A stretch of DNA of 64,000 nucleotides. Origin: Metaclostridioides mangenotii (GTDB lineage: Bacteria > Bacillota > Clostridia > Peptostreptococcales > Peptostreptococcaceae). The stretch is taken from positions 124,001-188,000 of the forward strand of contig NZ_JAHLOF010000004.1 in assembly GCF_018917235.1 (NCBI RefSeq), read 5' to 3'. Position numbers and translations under genes: made by a program. Each line of letters begins with the position of its first letter. Position 1 is the stretch's first letter. This document shows, piece after piece, positions 55,276 through 63,803 of the stretch. The notes under the pieces are model-generated. The model was not told the DNA's origin. It saw nothing but the letters and a program-made list of their open reading frames with translations, and did no database searches.

Positions 55276-55422
55276 TTATTTCTTTTTAAATTTTTGTACA
55301 TCTTTAGGAAGTTTAGGTTGGTGGGATATAAATCCAGATGTCGAGTTCGCTGATAATTTTAATGTACTAATTGCTAATGATCCTACTTTCTCTAGTAATA
55401 CTGAGCTTTTGCTTTTTTTCAT
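55276..55422 (-). CDS. AgrD-like autoinducer propeptide, Ser-type (not in ORF track)
   Basis: 48 aa MKKSKSSVLLEKVGSLAISTLKLSANSTSGFISHQPKLPKDVQKFKKK; ATGA overlap with agrB; HQPxxP tail. Confidence 0.85.
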   Translation of the reverse strand: MKKSKSSVLLEKVGSLAISTLKLSANSTSGFISHQPKLPKDVQKFKKK

Positions 55423-56006
55423 AATTTACTTACCCCTTTCTTTATTATTCCTAATATTAACATTATAAAAATACATACAATCACAGATGATGCATACATC
55501 GCATATTCATATGTAACTGTATAATTAATGCCCATAAATGATAAAAATAAAAGAAAACTGCTTATATGTATAACTATTTTTTTGTATTTTTTTCTTTCTT
55601 CGTTGCTTAAAGGGTTATTTCTATGCTCTTGAGGTGATAAATAAATTATCCCAATATAACTTATTATTGTTATTACTATCATAAGTACAGTTTTATTATT
55701 ATGTATAATTTTATATAAAAAGTATGTGTTATACAAATATAGAGTTATAAAAACCAATAAACATCTTCTATAGTTCTCCGCATGAAACCCGCCAGAAAAC
55801 TGTCTTATTGGACAATAGAAGCATAAAAAAATAAGTGTTTCAATGAATCTATCTAACATATATCCCACAGTTAATATAGCTACTATATTAACTATAAAAG
55901 CTATTAATGTTTCAAATCCATACGAATAAATTTCAAATTCTTCATCTTTAATTGTTTCTCTTTTAATTAAATATGAAGTTATCTTGTCAGCATATGCTTT
56001 GACCAT
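55419..56006 (-). CDS. AgrB-like peptide-processing membrane endopeptidase
   Basis: PIRQFSGGFHAENYRRCLL with catalytic-type His and Cys seven residues apart; multiple TM segments. Confidence 0.93.
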   Translation of the reverse strand: MVKAYADKITSYLIKRETIKDEEFEIYSYGFETLIAFIVNIVAILTVGYMLDRFIETLIFLCFYCPIRQFSGGFHAENYRRCLLVFITLYLYNTYFLYKIIHNNKTVLMIVITIISYIGIIYLSPQEHRNNPLSNEERKKYKKIVIHISSFLLFLSFMGINYTVTYEYAMYASSVIVCIFIMLILGIIKKGVSKL

Positions 56007-56044
56007 ATTTAACGCCCCCGAATTTTTAATGTAGGTACATTTTC

Positions 56045-57274
56045 TTAATCTTGTACTTTTATATTAGCTAAAGGTAAAAGTATAGTCATGCTATAATTTT
56101 CATTAGAGGTTTCTATTACCAGTTCTCCACTATATTTATCAACAGATTTTTTTATACTGTTAATTTTTAAATCATTTAGCAACTCTTCACTTTCTAAAAC
56201 ATTTGATTCTTTAGTTGAATTTTTATCTATTACTTCAAGCATTTTTGAGCATTCGCATTTTATTACATAAAAATTATTAATGTCTTTTCCAGATAGTTTG
56301 ATTCTTTTAGGTATATTCTTACCTTTCATATCTTCGCATTTTTCAATTAAATAATCAATCATATTAGAGAATACACTACATATATCTGATAGTTCAAAAA
56401 AATCACATTTTGTAAAATCAAGGTTTACTAATAACTTTATATCATTTACATAACATATAGATTTTTTTTCAGTTAATATTATATCTAGGAAATTATTTTG
56501 TGTTTCAAACTCTGTTTGTAAATTATAAAAGTAAGATTTTTTTAGTAAATTTTGATAATGTTTTGATTGCATTCCAACTTTTTCATTAATTAATCTATTT
56601 TTGAAATTTATATGATTTAAGTTTATAACTCTAGTAATAATGAATATTAATGATACATTAGATAGTAAAAATAAAATGGAGACTATAGAGATTAATAAGA
56701 ACTTTGTATTATCCGATGGTGTTCCTTCAAAAGTATATCTAATACAAACTAAAATTGAAGCAATATTGGCAATCATAGGGATAATTAAATAAATATATTC
56801 TCTTTTTGTTATTTCTCTTTTTAATTTTGTACTTTTTATTATAGGTATCAGTAATATTAATATTGATTTAGCTATAATGATTACTTGCAATCTAAACATA
56901 TTCTCATCTAATAGTGGATCTAAATTCGAAATTTGATTAAGCGAGACAACAATACTAGAACTTATTACATCAATAAAAACTATTAACGCCCAATAAGACA
57001 AACTAATAAATATTGCTTTTAATACTGTTGTTTGATAATTAAACTTAGCTATTATAAATGTTAATAACATGCAAATAAATAATTTGAAAAATATATTAAG
57101 GTCAACTACTATCATCAACGTAACTATTATAATAGGCACTATAAAACTTAAATGTGAAATTAGTTTACTTGTTTTAAGTTTACTTGATTCTTTTAGTATT
57201 AACTTTAGTACTGACCACTCAATTACTGCTGGTATTATTGTTAGAATTAACCAATAAAAATCTGCTTGTAACAT
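56045..57274 (-). CDS. AgrC-like receptor with degenerate kinase domain
   Basis: TM sensor region and C-terminal blocks NNFLDIILTEKKSICYVNDIKL match the 15942..17273 kinase; HDMKNH segment absent, N-box and G-box eroded. Confidence 0.85.
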   Translation of the reverse strand: MLQADFYWLILTIIPAVIEWSVLKLILKESSKLKTSKLISHLSFIVPIIIVTLMIVVDLNIFFKLFICMLLTFIIAKFNYQTTVLKAIFISLSYWALIVFIDVISSSIVVSLNQISNLDPLLDENMFRLQVIIIAKSILILLIPIIKSTKLKREITKREYIYLIIPMIANIASILVCIRYTFEGTPSDNTKFLLISIVSILFLLSNVSLIFIITRVINLNHINFKNRLINEKVGMQSKHYQNLLKKSYFYNLQTEFETQNNFLDIILTEKKSICYVNDIKLLVNLDFTKCDFFELSDICSVFSNMIDYLIEKCEDMKGKNIPKRIKLSGKDINNFYVIKCECSKMLEVIDKNSTKESNVLESEELLNDLKINSIKKSVDKYSGELVIETSNENYSMTILLPLANIKVQD

Positions 57275-57510
57275 TTAATACCTCCTCACATGAAAAATTG
57301 ACTATAATTTTAAAATTCGACACTTAATATATAATATTCGATAAAAAGAATTAAAATCCTTCTAATTTTTTAAAATTTAACGAAAAAGGTTATATATTTT
57401 GTAAATTCGATATAAATTTTAAACTAATTCAGAAGCATGAGAATATAAGTAAAGCTAATATGTAATATATAGCCTTTATAAATAAATAATCAAGATAGAA
57501 TTAAAATAGT

Positions 57511-57544
57511 AGGCACTTAGAGTATGGGTATTCATAAGCATATC
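57511..57544. repeat. Recombination site, cotJB 5' side (element arm plus core)
   Basis: AGGCACTTAGAGTATGGGTATTCATAAGCATATC; core TTCATA at 57531..57536. Confidence 0.8.
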
Positions 57545-57695
57545 TAGCTTGAGCAAATTGATTACACAAAGTATTGTAAGTATTTATTGCGTTTTTATCG
57601 TCAGGGTTATTATCTAGATATAGGTTCATATCTACACAAGCAAAACAAGTCTCCTGAACTTTTCTCATTAGTTCACTTCTTGATGACTGTCTCAT
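57531..57695 (-). pseudogene. cotJB: 5' part of cotJB (55 codons up to the core; reads on 9 residues into the element before a stop at 57501)
   Basis: MRQSSRSELMRKVQETCFACVDMNLYLDNNPDDKNAINTYNTLCNQFAQARYAYE; start overlaps cotJA stop. Confidence 0.92.
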
Positions 57696-57910
57696 TTTCT
57701 CTTACCTCCCATTTTCTTTTTAGGTCTAATATACTGTTCTTTATTGTACATTTCTGACTCAAATAGGTCTAATTCTGGAAAAATTGTACCTCTTGATAGA
57801 GCTGTACTTAAATCGTATATTTTTGAATAAACTTGATTGTTTATATATGGTCTGGCTAGAGAATCGCCACATATTTTTTCCATATCTCTATTCATTTTTT
57901 TCAATGTCAA
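57692..57910 (-). CDS. cotJA: Spore coat protein CotJA
   Basis: ARPYINNQVYSKIYDLSTALSRGTIFPELDLFE; upstream of cotJB; likely start TTG at 57904 after AGGAGGT. Confidence 0.85.
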   Translation of the reverse strand: MTLKKMNRDMEKICGDSLARPYINNQVYSKIYDLSTALSRGTIFPELDLFESEMYNKEQYIRPKKKMGGKRK

Positions 57911-58066
57911 TACCTCCTGTTAGTAATTGATAGAAGAGACTATCTAGTAATATATTATTCTTATAACATAAAATAGTGACTTTAAAAGCAATTAAGATGA
58001 ATTTGTGATAAAAGAATTTTAAAATATATGTTATTATAGACTAAGTACAATATATGAGGTGATTTT

Positions 58067-58927
58067 ATGAATGAATTGTCAGGAAAAGGGTGCGAAATTA
58101 TAGTGCCTTTTGAAGAAAGACTTTCTTTAGAAGAAATAGAGAGAAATCTTATTAAAAAAAATAGAAAAAATTTATGGTCTAAATTTATAAAAGCAATAAA
58201 AGACTTTAAACTTGTAGAAGAAGGAGACAAAATAGCTGTTGCAGTATCTGGTGGTAAAGACAGTCTACTTATGTCTAAAATGTTTCAAGAGCTTAAAAGG
58301 CATGGACAAGTTGATTTTGAACTTGAATTTATAGCTATGGATCCAGGTTATCATGAAAGCATAAGACAACTTTTAATTGATAATTGTGAGTATTTAAATA
58401 TACCTATACATTTATATGAATCTAGGATATTTGAGGTAGCAGATAAAATAGCTAAAGACTATCCTTGCTATATGTGTGCAAAAATGAGAAGAGGATCTCT
58501 ATATGCAAAAGCTACAGAGCTTGGTTGCAATAAGCTTGCACTTGGACATCACTATGATGATGTTATAGAGACGACTATGATGAATCTGCTGTGTTCAGGG
58601 AATTTTAAGACTATGCTTCCAAAGCTAAACTCAACTAATTTTGAGGGAATGCAAATAATAAGACCTCTATACTATATTAGAGAGGAACATATTATCAATT
58701 TTATACAGAGATCTGGTATTTGGCCATTGAATTGTGCTTGTATGGTTGCAGCTAAAAAGACAGGAAATAAGAGATACGAAATAAAAGATTTGATAAAAAG
58801 CCTTGAACCTAATTTTGTTAATGTTGAAAAATCAATATTTAGGGCAGCCCAAAATGTTAATGTAGATTCAATTTTAGGATGGCAACAAGATGGGGTTAAG
58901 CACTCATTTCTTGAGAGATTTGAGTAG
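58067..58927 (+). CDS. TtcA-family tRNA thiolation-type ATP pyrophosphatase
   Basis: KIAVAVSGGKDSLLMSKMF; CYMCAKMRRGSLY; LALGHHYDDVIETTMMNL. Confidence 0.9.
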   Translation: MNELSGKGCEIIVPFEERLSLEEIERNLIKKNRKNLWSKFIKAIKDFKLVEEGDKIAVAVSGGKDSLLMSKMFQELKRHGQVDFELEFIAMDPGYHESIRQLLIDNCEYLNIPIHLYESRIFEVADKIAKDYPCYMCAKMRRGSLYAKATELGCNKLALGHHYDDVIETTMMNLLCSGNFKTMLPKLNSTNFEGMQIIRPLYYIREEHIINFIQRSGIWPLNCACMVAAKKTGNKRYEIKDLIKSLEPNFVNVEKSIFRAAQNVNVDSILGWQQDGVKHSFLERFE

Positions 58928-58949
58928 ATATAAATATATATACTAATAA

Positions 58950-59035
58950 AAATTGCTAGTGCGTAAATATTATATATCTTTACTTTGTAATATAAAATAC
59001 TGATATATAATTACGAAACTAGCAATTTTTTTATT
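58950..59035. terminator. Long imperfect hairpin
   Basis: aaaaattgctagt...aactagcaattttttta. Confidence 0.5.
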
Positions 59036-59153
59036 AAAAATATTACTTATATAAATAATGTTTGCTTATGTTTCTGTATATTTCCCGTCATATAAAAATA
59101 GAATTTATTAGATAGGCTAGAATAATAAAATAAAAATATAAGGAAGTGAATAT

Positions 59154-59972
59154 ATGCTATTTTCTAATTACTTTATGACTATTATTTATGTATTTATATG
59201 TCTTTCATCTATTTTTGTATTTTTTGAAATTATAAAACTAACAATAATTAAAAAAAGAAAGAAGAATAAATCTAAATCAAATAATTTCTTAATCCACAAA
59301 AATAACATTATAGAAATTAATCATGAGCTCGATAGTAGAGCGATAACCAGAGTAGAAAATAAAACTAGTAGAAAAGAGTATCCAGAAATAAAATGTTCAA
59401 ATATACTAAACTTGGATACTGAAATAACAAGTGAAAAATTAGAATTAATTAGATTAAATGAAGTGGAGACTAATTTTGAAAATCAAATAAAAACAATAAA
59501 AACTAATGATCGTGGTAAAGGTATAAAACAGACAAAGAAAATTCCTGGCAATAATATTGATACGATAAACTATGAAAATGGTAATATTTACAAGGGAGAA
59601 ATTGTAAATGGCAAAAGAAGTGGATTTGGAGAACTGATTTGTAATGAAAATGAAAAATACGAAGGTCTATGGAAAGAGGATTTTATGCATGGAATTGGAA
59701 AGTATATTTACAGTGATGGAACAGTATATACTGGTGAGTTTAAATTTGGTAAGAAAAACGGATTAGGGAAGTTTGTTTATCCAAATAATGAGATTTTTAA
59801 GGGATATTTTTTAGAAGATAAAAAAAATGGTAAGGGTATAGTCTATACACAAGAAGGTACAAAAGAAGTAGGAGTTTGGAATAAAGGTGAAAAAATACAT
59901 GATATTGATATAGATGAATTTGACAAAAATCGAAATAATTATAAAATATATAATAACAATAATAATTTTTAG
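59154..59972 (+). CDS. Membrane-anchored MORN-repeat protein
   Basis: N-terminal TM; repeats YENGNIYKGEIVNGKRSGFGEL, YEGLWKEDFMHGIGKYIY, YTGEFKFGKKNGLGKFVY, FKGYFLEDKKNGKGIVY. Confidence 0.85.
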   Translation: MLFSNYFMTIIYVFICLSSIFVFFEIIKLTIIKKRKKNKSKSNNFLIHKNNIIEINHELDSRAITRVENKTSRKEYPEIKCSNILNLDTEITSEKLELIRLNEVETNFENQIKTIKTNDRGKGIKQTKKIPGNNIDTINYENGNIYKGEIVNGKRSGFGELICNENEKYEGLWKEDFMHGIGKYIYSDGTVYTGEFKFGKKNGLGKFVYPNNEIFKGYFLEDKKNGKGIVYTQEGTKEVGVWNKGEKIHDIDIDEFDKNRNNYKIYNNNNNF

Positions 59973-60058
59973 ACTAAATTTGATAAAATTCACCTATAAG
60001 GTATTAGATTACTTTATAATATAATTACAGAAGACTAATGAAATTAAGGAGATTAGAT

Positions 60059-60568
60059 ATGGGAGAGTATGTAGTTGTAGATTTAGAGACTACAGGTCTT
60101 GATCCGCGTCAAGGTTGCGAAATAATTGAAATTGGTGTTACAGAAATTTCAAATAATAAAATAGTAAGGAACTACTCTAGATTTGTTAAACCAAATGGTA
60201 TAATCCCTACATTTATAACTAATTTAACCAAAATAACAAATGAGATGGTAGAAAATGAACAGGGATTAGAAGAAGTACTACCTAGATTTAGAAAATATAT
60301 AGGAGATAGAACTATAATAGCCCATAACGCGAAATTTGACCTGAACTTTCTAAATTATTATTTAAAAAAAATGAGTTTAGACCCTATAAAAAAACATTTA
60401 TGTACTTTGGAAATGTTGAAAAAAACGAAATCATATAAAGGAAAAAACAAAAAGCTAGAAACAGCTTGTGAGTACTACAATATAGAAAATAAAAATGCAC
60501 ATAGAGCAGATAGTGATACTCTAGCTACTGCAAAATTATTTTTAATTATAAAAGATGAAGTGCTATAA
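60059..60568 (+). CDS. DnaQ/PolC-type 3'-5' exonuclease
   Basis: MGEYVVVDLETTGLDPRQGCEIIEIG; IIAHNAKFDLNFL; HRADSDTLATAKLF. Confidence 0.92.
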   Translation: MGEYVVVDLETTGLDPRQGCEIIEIGVTEISNNKIVRNYSRFVKPNGIIPTFITNLTKITNEMVENEQGLEEVLPRFRKYIGDRTIIAHNAKFDLNFLNYYLKKMSLDPIKKHLCTLEMLKKTKSYKGKNKKLETACEYYNIENKNAHRADSDTLATAKLFLIIKDEVL

Positions 60569-60745
60569 CTAATGGAAGATTGGCGAATCAATAAGCTAAA
60601 AAATTAGAATTAGATTGATATTTGAGACATAATTAGATTAACTTATTTTGTCTCCCGGCATTCAGTAGAAATCTTACAAATTTGTTCTTTGATTTATTAT
60701 GTAGAACATTGTATAATTTGTTTTATATAGAGAAGGGAGAGGAAG

Positions 60746-61708
60746 ATGAGCTCTTATAATAATGAAGAAAACAAGATCAGGCGTAAAAAAGTTGGAAGTC
60801 CTAGACCTACTTCTGATAGTAGAACTAAAAGCTCAAGATCTGCTTCTGCAAACTATGATAATGTTTATGATATAAAAGATGCTGAGAGATATAGAAATAA
60901 GCAGAGCATAAAAAGAAATAAAAAGACTCCATCTAATCAAAAGAGTAGTAGTGCTAGTTTGGAAAGCGTAAGAAATACTAAGCGTGCAAAAAAAACACAA
61001 AGAAGAAATAAAATTATTAAGTCTATATTAGCCGTTGTATTGACGCTTACATTGATTGGGTCATTATTTGGTGTAGGATTTACCCTATATGCGATTCAAG
61101 GAGCTCCAAAGGTGACAAAAGAGCTTATAGAATCAAATTATATTAGTAGCCAAGTCGCTAGCTCAAAAGAAATACCAGATAATTTAAAAAAAGCAATAGT
61201 TTCTATAGAAGATGAGAGATTTTATACTCATAATGGTATTGATAAAATATCCTTAGTAAGGTCCTTAGTCAATAATATTAGAACTGATACAACTCAGGGA
61301 GCGAGCACTATTGATATGCAGGTTTCGAAAAACTTGCTTACTAACAATGAAAAAACAATGAAAAGAAAAATAAGAGATATGTACAATGCAATTCAAATGA
61401 ATAAAGTAATGACGAAAGATGAGATACTCGTAACATATCTAAACAATATGTATCTTGGTAAATCTACTTATGGTGTTGCTAAAGGTGCAAATGTTTACTT
61501 TGCTAAAAATGTTGAGGATCTAAATTTAGCTGAGTGTGCTATGATAGCAGGGATTACTAATAATCCGGCGAGGTATGAAATTTACGGGGAAGCTAAAAAA
61601 AGACAAGAGAGAGTTCTGTTTAAAATGAACGAGCTTGGATATATAAATGAGTCAGAGTACAAAAAAGCACTTAGAGAAGATGTTCATTTTAAGTCGGAAA
61701 TAGATTAA
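60746..61708 (+). CDS. GT51 monofunctional peptidoglycan glycosyltransferase
   Basis: AIVSIEDERFYTHNGID; TQGASTIDMQVSKNLL; EILVTYLNNMYLGKSTYGV; basic cytoplasmic tail plus TM. Confidence 0.93.
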   Translation: MSSYNNEENKIRRKKVGSPRPTSDSRTKSSRSASANYDNVYDIKDAERYRNKQSIKRNKKTPSNQKSSSASLESVRNTKRAKKTQRRNKIIKSILAVVLTLTLIGSLFGVGFTLYAIQGAPKVTKELIESNYISSQVASSKEIPDNLKKAIVSIEDERFYTHNGIDKISLVRSLVNNIRTDTTQGASTIDMQVSKNLLTNNEKTMKRKIRDMYNAIQMNKVMTKDEILVTYLNNMYLGKSTYGVAKGANVYFAKNVEDLNLAECAMIAGITNNPARYEIYGEAKKRQERVLFKMNELGYINESEYKKALREDVHFKSEID

Positions 61709-61964
61709 AAGTATAATATACCACTAGCGAATGCTAGTGGTATATTTGTTATATAGAAAAATTAAAGTTTTTATAACATATAATAATGATTAAATTGATT
61801 TAAATAAATATAAAATAATTGTGTTCTATAAATTATAAACAAAAAATAAAAGGATTTTGCATTTATAAGTATAATACAAAAGATAAGAAATAATATTATC
61901 TTAATAAGAATATCGCACAAACTTACTAATTTATTTGTATTTTTAAAGGGGGAGTCTCAGTAAA

Positions 61965-62162
61965 ATGGAAAACAGTGTACTTTTGTTAATTGTATCTTTA
62001 GAAGTGTTCTTTTTAGGATTTTTTGCTGGTAAATGGAAGGACTATATGGATAGAAATAAATTTAATAAAAATTATGATAATATGATATATAAGATTAAAA
62101 TATTAGAAAGAGATAATAAATATTTAAAAAATAAGCTTTTGTTAAAAGATAGGACGTTGTAA
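61965..62162 (+). CDS. Small single-TM hypothetical protein
   Basis: GGGGG RBS; VLLLIVSLEVFFLGFFAGKWKDYM then charged coiled tail. Confidence 0.5.
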   Translation: MENSVLLLIVSLEVFFLGFFAGKWKDYMDRNKFNKNYDNMIYKIKILERDNKYLKNKLLLKDRTL

Positions 62163-62183
62163 AAAATAAAGCAATTTTATTAA

Positions 62184-62212
62184 GAGCCCTTTTATAAGGG
62201 CTTTTTTGTTAT
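62184..62212 (+). terminator. Rho-independent terminator
   Basis: agagcccttttataagggcttttttgtt. Confidence 0.8.
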
Positions 62213-62258
62213 ACTATATTAATAAAGTGAAAATTATAAGTATAAAAAGGAGAAAAAT

Positions 62259-62681
62259 ATGAGTTCTTATAAATTTAACTACAATGAAATGGAATATATA
62301 TTATCTGAAGAAAATTGTATAGAAGTTGTAAATGATGAAGAAAAGCCTGTTAACAAATTTGATCTAAAAGAAGTGTTAGAGCTACTGAATAAAACTGAAA
62401 AAGGAGTAGATTTTGATACAGAATACTATCAAGAAGCATGTACAGTTTGTTTAGATGGAGTAAAGGAGAAGCAAAAGTTCTTTGCATTTTTAGAGTATCA
62501 TTTTTATATCTTCACAAAGAAAGGAGATTATAAAATAAGTGATTTATCTATAGATTATTCAGGAAAATCTTTCAATAAGCTTTCGAAAGCAAATGAAGTT
62601 GATTATAGCTATATAGTAAGTGTTATTGTTTGTAAAAGCTGTGGTAAATTTGTTGTTCAAATTGAAAACTGCATAGTATAA
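62259..62681 (+). CDS. DUF3785-like protein
   Basis: MSSYKFNYNEMEYILSEENCIEV; CxxC-type motif CKSCGK near C-terminus. Confidence 0.65.
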   Translation: MSSYKFNYNEMEYILSEENCIEVVNDEEKPVNKFDLKEVLELLNKTEKGVDFDTEYYQEACTVCLDGVKEKQKFFAFLEYHFYIFTKKGDYKISDLSIDYSGKSFNKLSKANEVDYSYIVSVIVCKSCGKFVVQIENCIV

Positions 62682-63050
62682 TTTGTTAAAATAATATATA
62701 TAATTATACAGAAATTCAATAATATATTAACAATGTTATGAATTTTCATAATATCACAAATATTTTTTACCAGCTATGAAAAAAGTAAAATACTTTACAT
62801 ATTTAATTTATGTATTTAGTTAAAGTAGATTTCTCATATTTAGAGATATCTACTTTTTTTAAAAAATTTTTAAATAATATTTTGAATAATATAAGAGTTT
62901 TTGAAATTATTCAATTATAAATTTAAAATATATAAAATAATATGTAAATACTAAAATAATTAGTGAATTAAAAGTGAATTAAAAAATATTTCACTTTAAT
63001 GTATTTTAATTCATGATTATTTGTTATTATTATTAGGGGAGTGATAAACA

Positions 63051-63740
63051 GTGAAAAATAGCTTGGGTATTATAGTTAGAATGTTTTTTGGATTTTTTAT
63101 AGTTGCTGTTGCCTCTGTACTAATGATCAATGCAAATATTGGCCTAATGGCTTGGGATGTACTTCATCAAGGCTTGTCAAATCTAATCGGTATAACTATA
63201 GGTCAAGCGTCAATTACTGTTGGCGTTTCTATTGTTATTATAGATGTTTTGTTGGGCGAAAATATCGGTTGGGGAACAGTTCTCAATATGATATTTATAG
63301 GAGCATTTATGGATTTAGTAATATATCTAGACTTCATACCACAGTCGCACAATATTTATATGGGACTATTTATGAACTTTATAGGATTAATTCTTACTTC
63401 TATCGGATCTTTTTTATATTTGGGTGCTCATTTAGGAAGTGGACCTAGAGATGGTCTTATGATTGCACTTCATAAAAAAACTAAGATGTCAGTACGTATG
63501 GTAAGAACTATGCTAGAAGTAGGAGCTCTTATTGTAGGATGGACTTTAGGTGGTACAGTTGGTGTGGGAACTTTCTTATGTGCAATAGCGCTAGGATATG
63601 TTATGCAGCTTGTATTTAAAGTATTTAAGCTTGACACATCTACTATAGTTCATAGATCAATAACAGCAGATATTGTGTTTTTAAAATCAAAGCTTAATTA
63701 TAAGCAAAAAGAACATGAAGAAAAAGATTTAACAGCTTAA
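63051..63740 (+). CDS. YczE/YitT-like integral membrane protein
   Basis: NANIGLMAWDVLHQGLSNLIGITIGQASI; LGSGPRDGLMIALHKKTKMSVRMVRTMLE. Confidence 0.85.
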   Translation: MKNSLGIIVRMFFGFFIVAVASVLMINANIGLMAWDVLHQGLSNLIGITIGQASITVGVSIVIIDVLLGENIGWGTVLNMIFIGAFMDLVIYLDFIPQSHNIYMGLFMNFIGLILTSIGSFLYLGAHLGSGPRDGLMIALHKKTKMSVRMVRTMLEVGALIVGWTLGGTVGVGTFLCAIALGYVMQLVFKVFKLDTSTIVHRSITADIVFLKSKLNYKQKEHEEKDLTA

Positions 63741-63803
63741 AAAATTTAATTAACTACGAGTAGTGCAAAGTTAGGCCTACTCGTATTTTAATATAAAAAA
63801 GGA

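Larger units (their letters stand above)
52752..57536. mobile_element. Serine-recombinase intervening element splitting cotJB, carrying an agr-like cassette
   Basis: cotJB halves flank it; TTCATA[T/A]GCATATC at both ends; inverted arms next to each core; recombinase at one end; removal restores 88-aa CotJB in frame. Confidence 0.9.

Noticed and set aside
52752-57536. Element interpreted as an ordinary prophage or ICE
   Set aside because: No structural, replication, relaxase or conjugation genes; about 4.8 kb with only recombinase, one small ORF and agr-like genes
52783-57560. Alternative crossover at the GAGCAA motif (52783 and 57551)
   Set aside because: Joining there gives a frameshift and stop in cotJB, whereas the TTCATA core restores the frame and coincides with the palindrome centre
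57501-57695. 64-aa ORF treated as a complete small gene
   Set aside because: Last nine residues (YPYSKCLLF) are read-through into the element; it is the 5' part of cotJB
63152-63448. 98-aa ORF inside the YczE/YitT-like gene
   Set aside because: Out-of-frame overlap; composition (many Tyr/Ser/Arg) consistent with shifted frame
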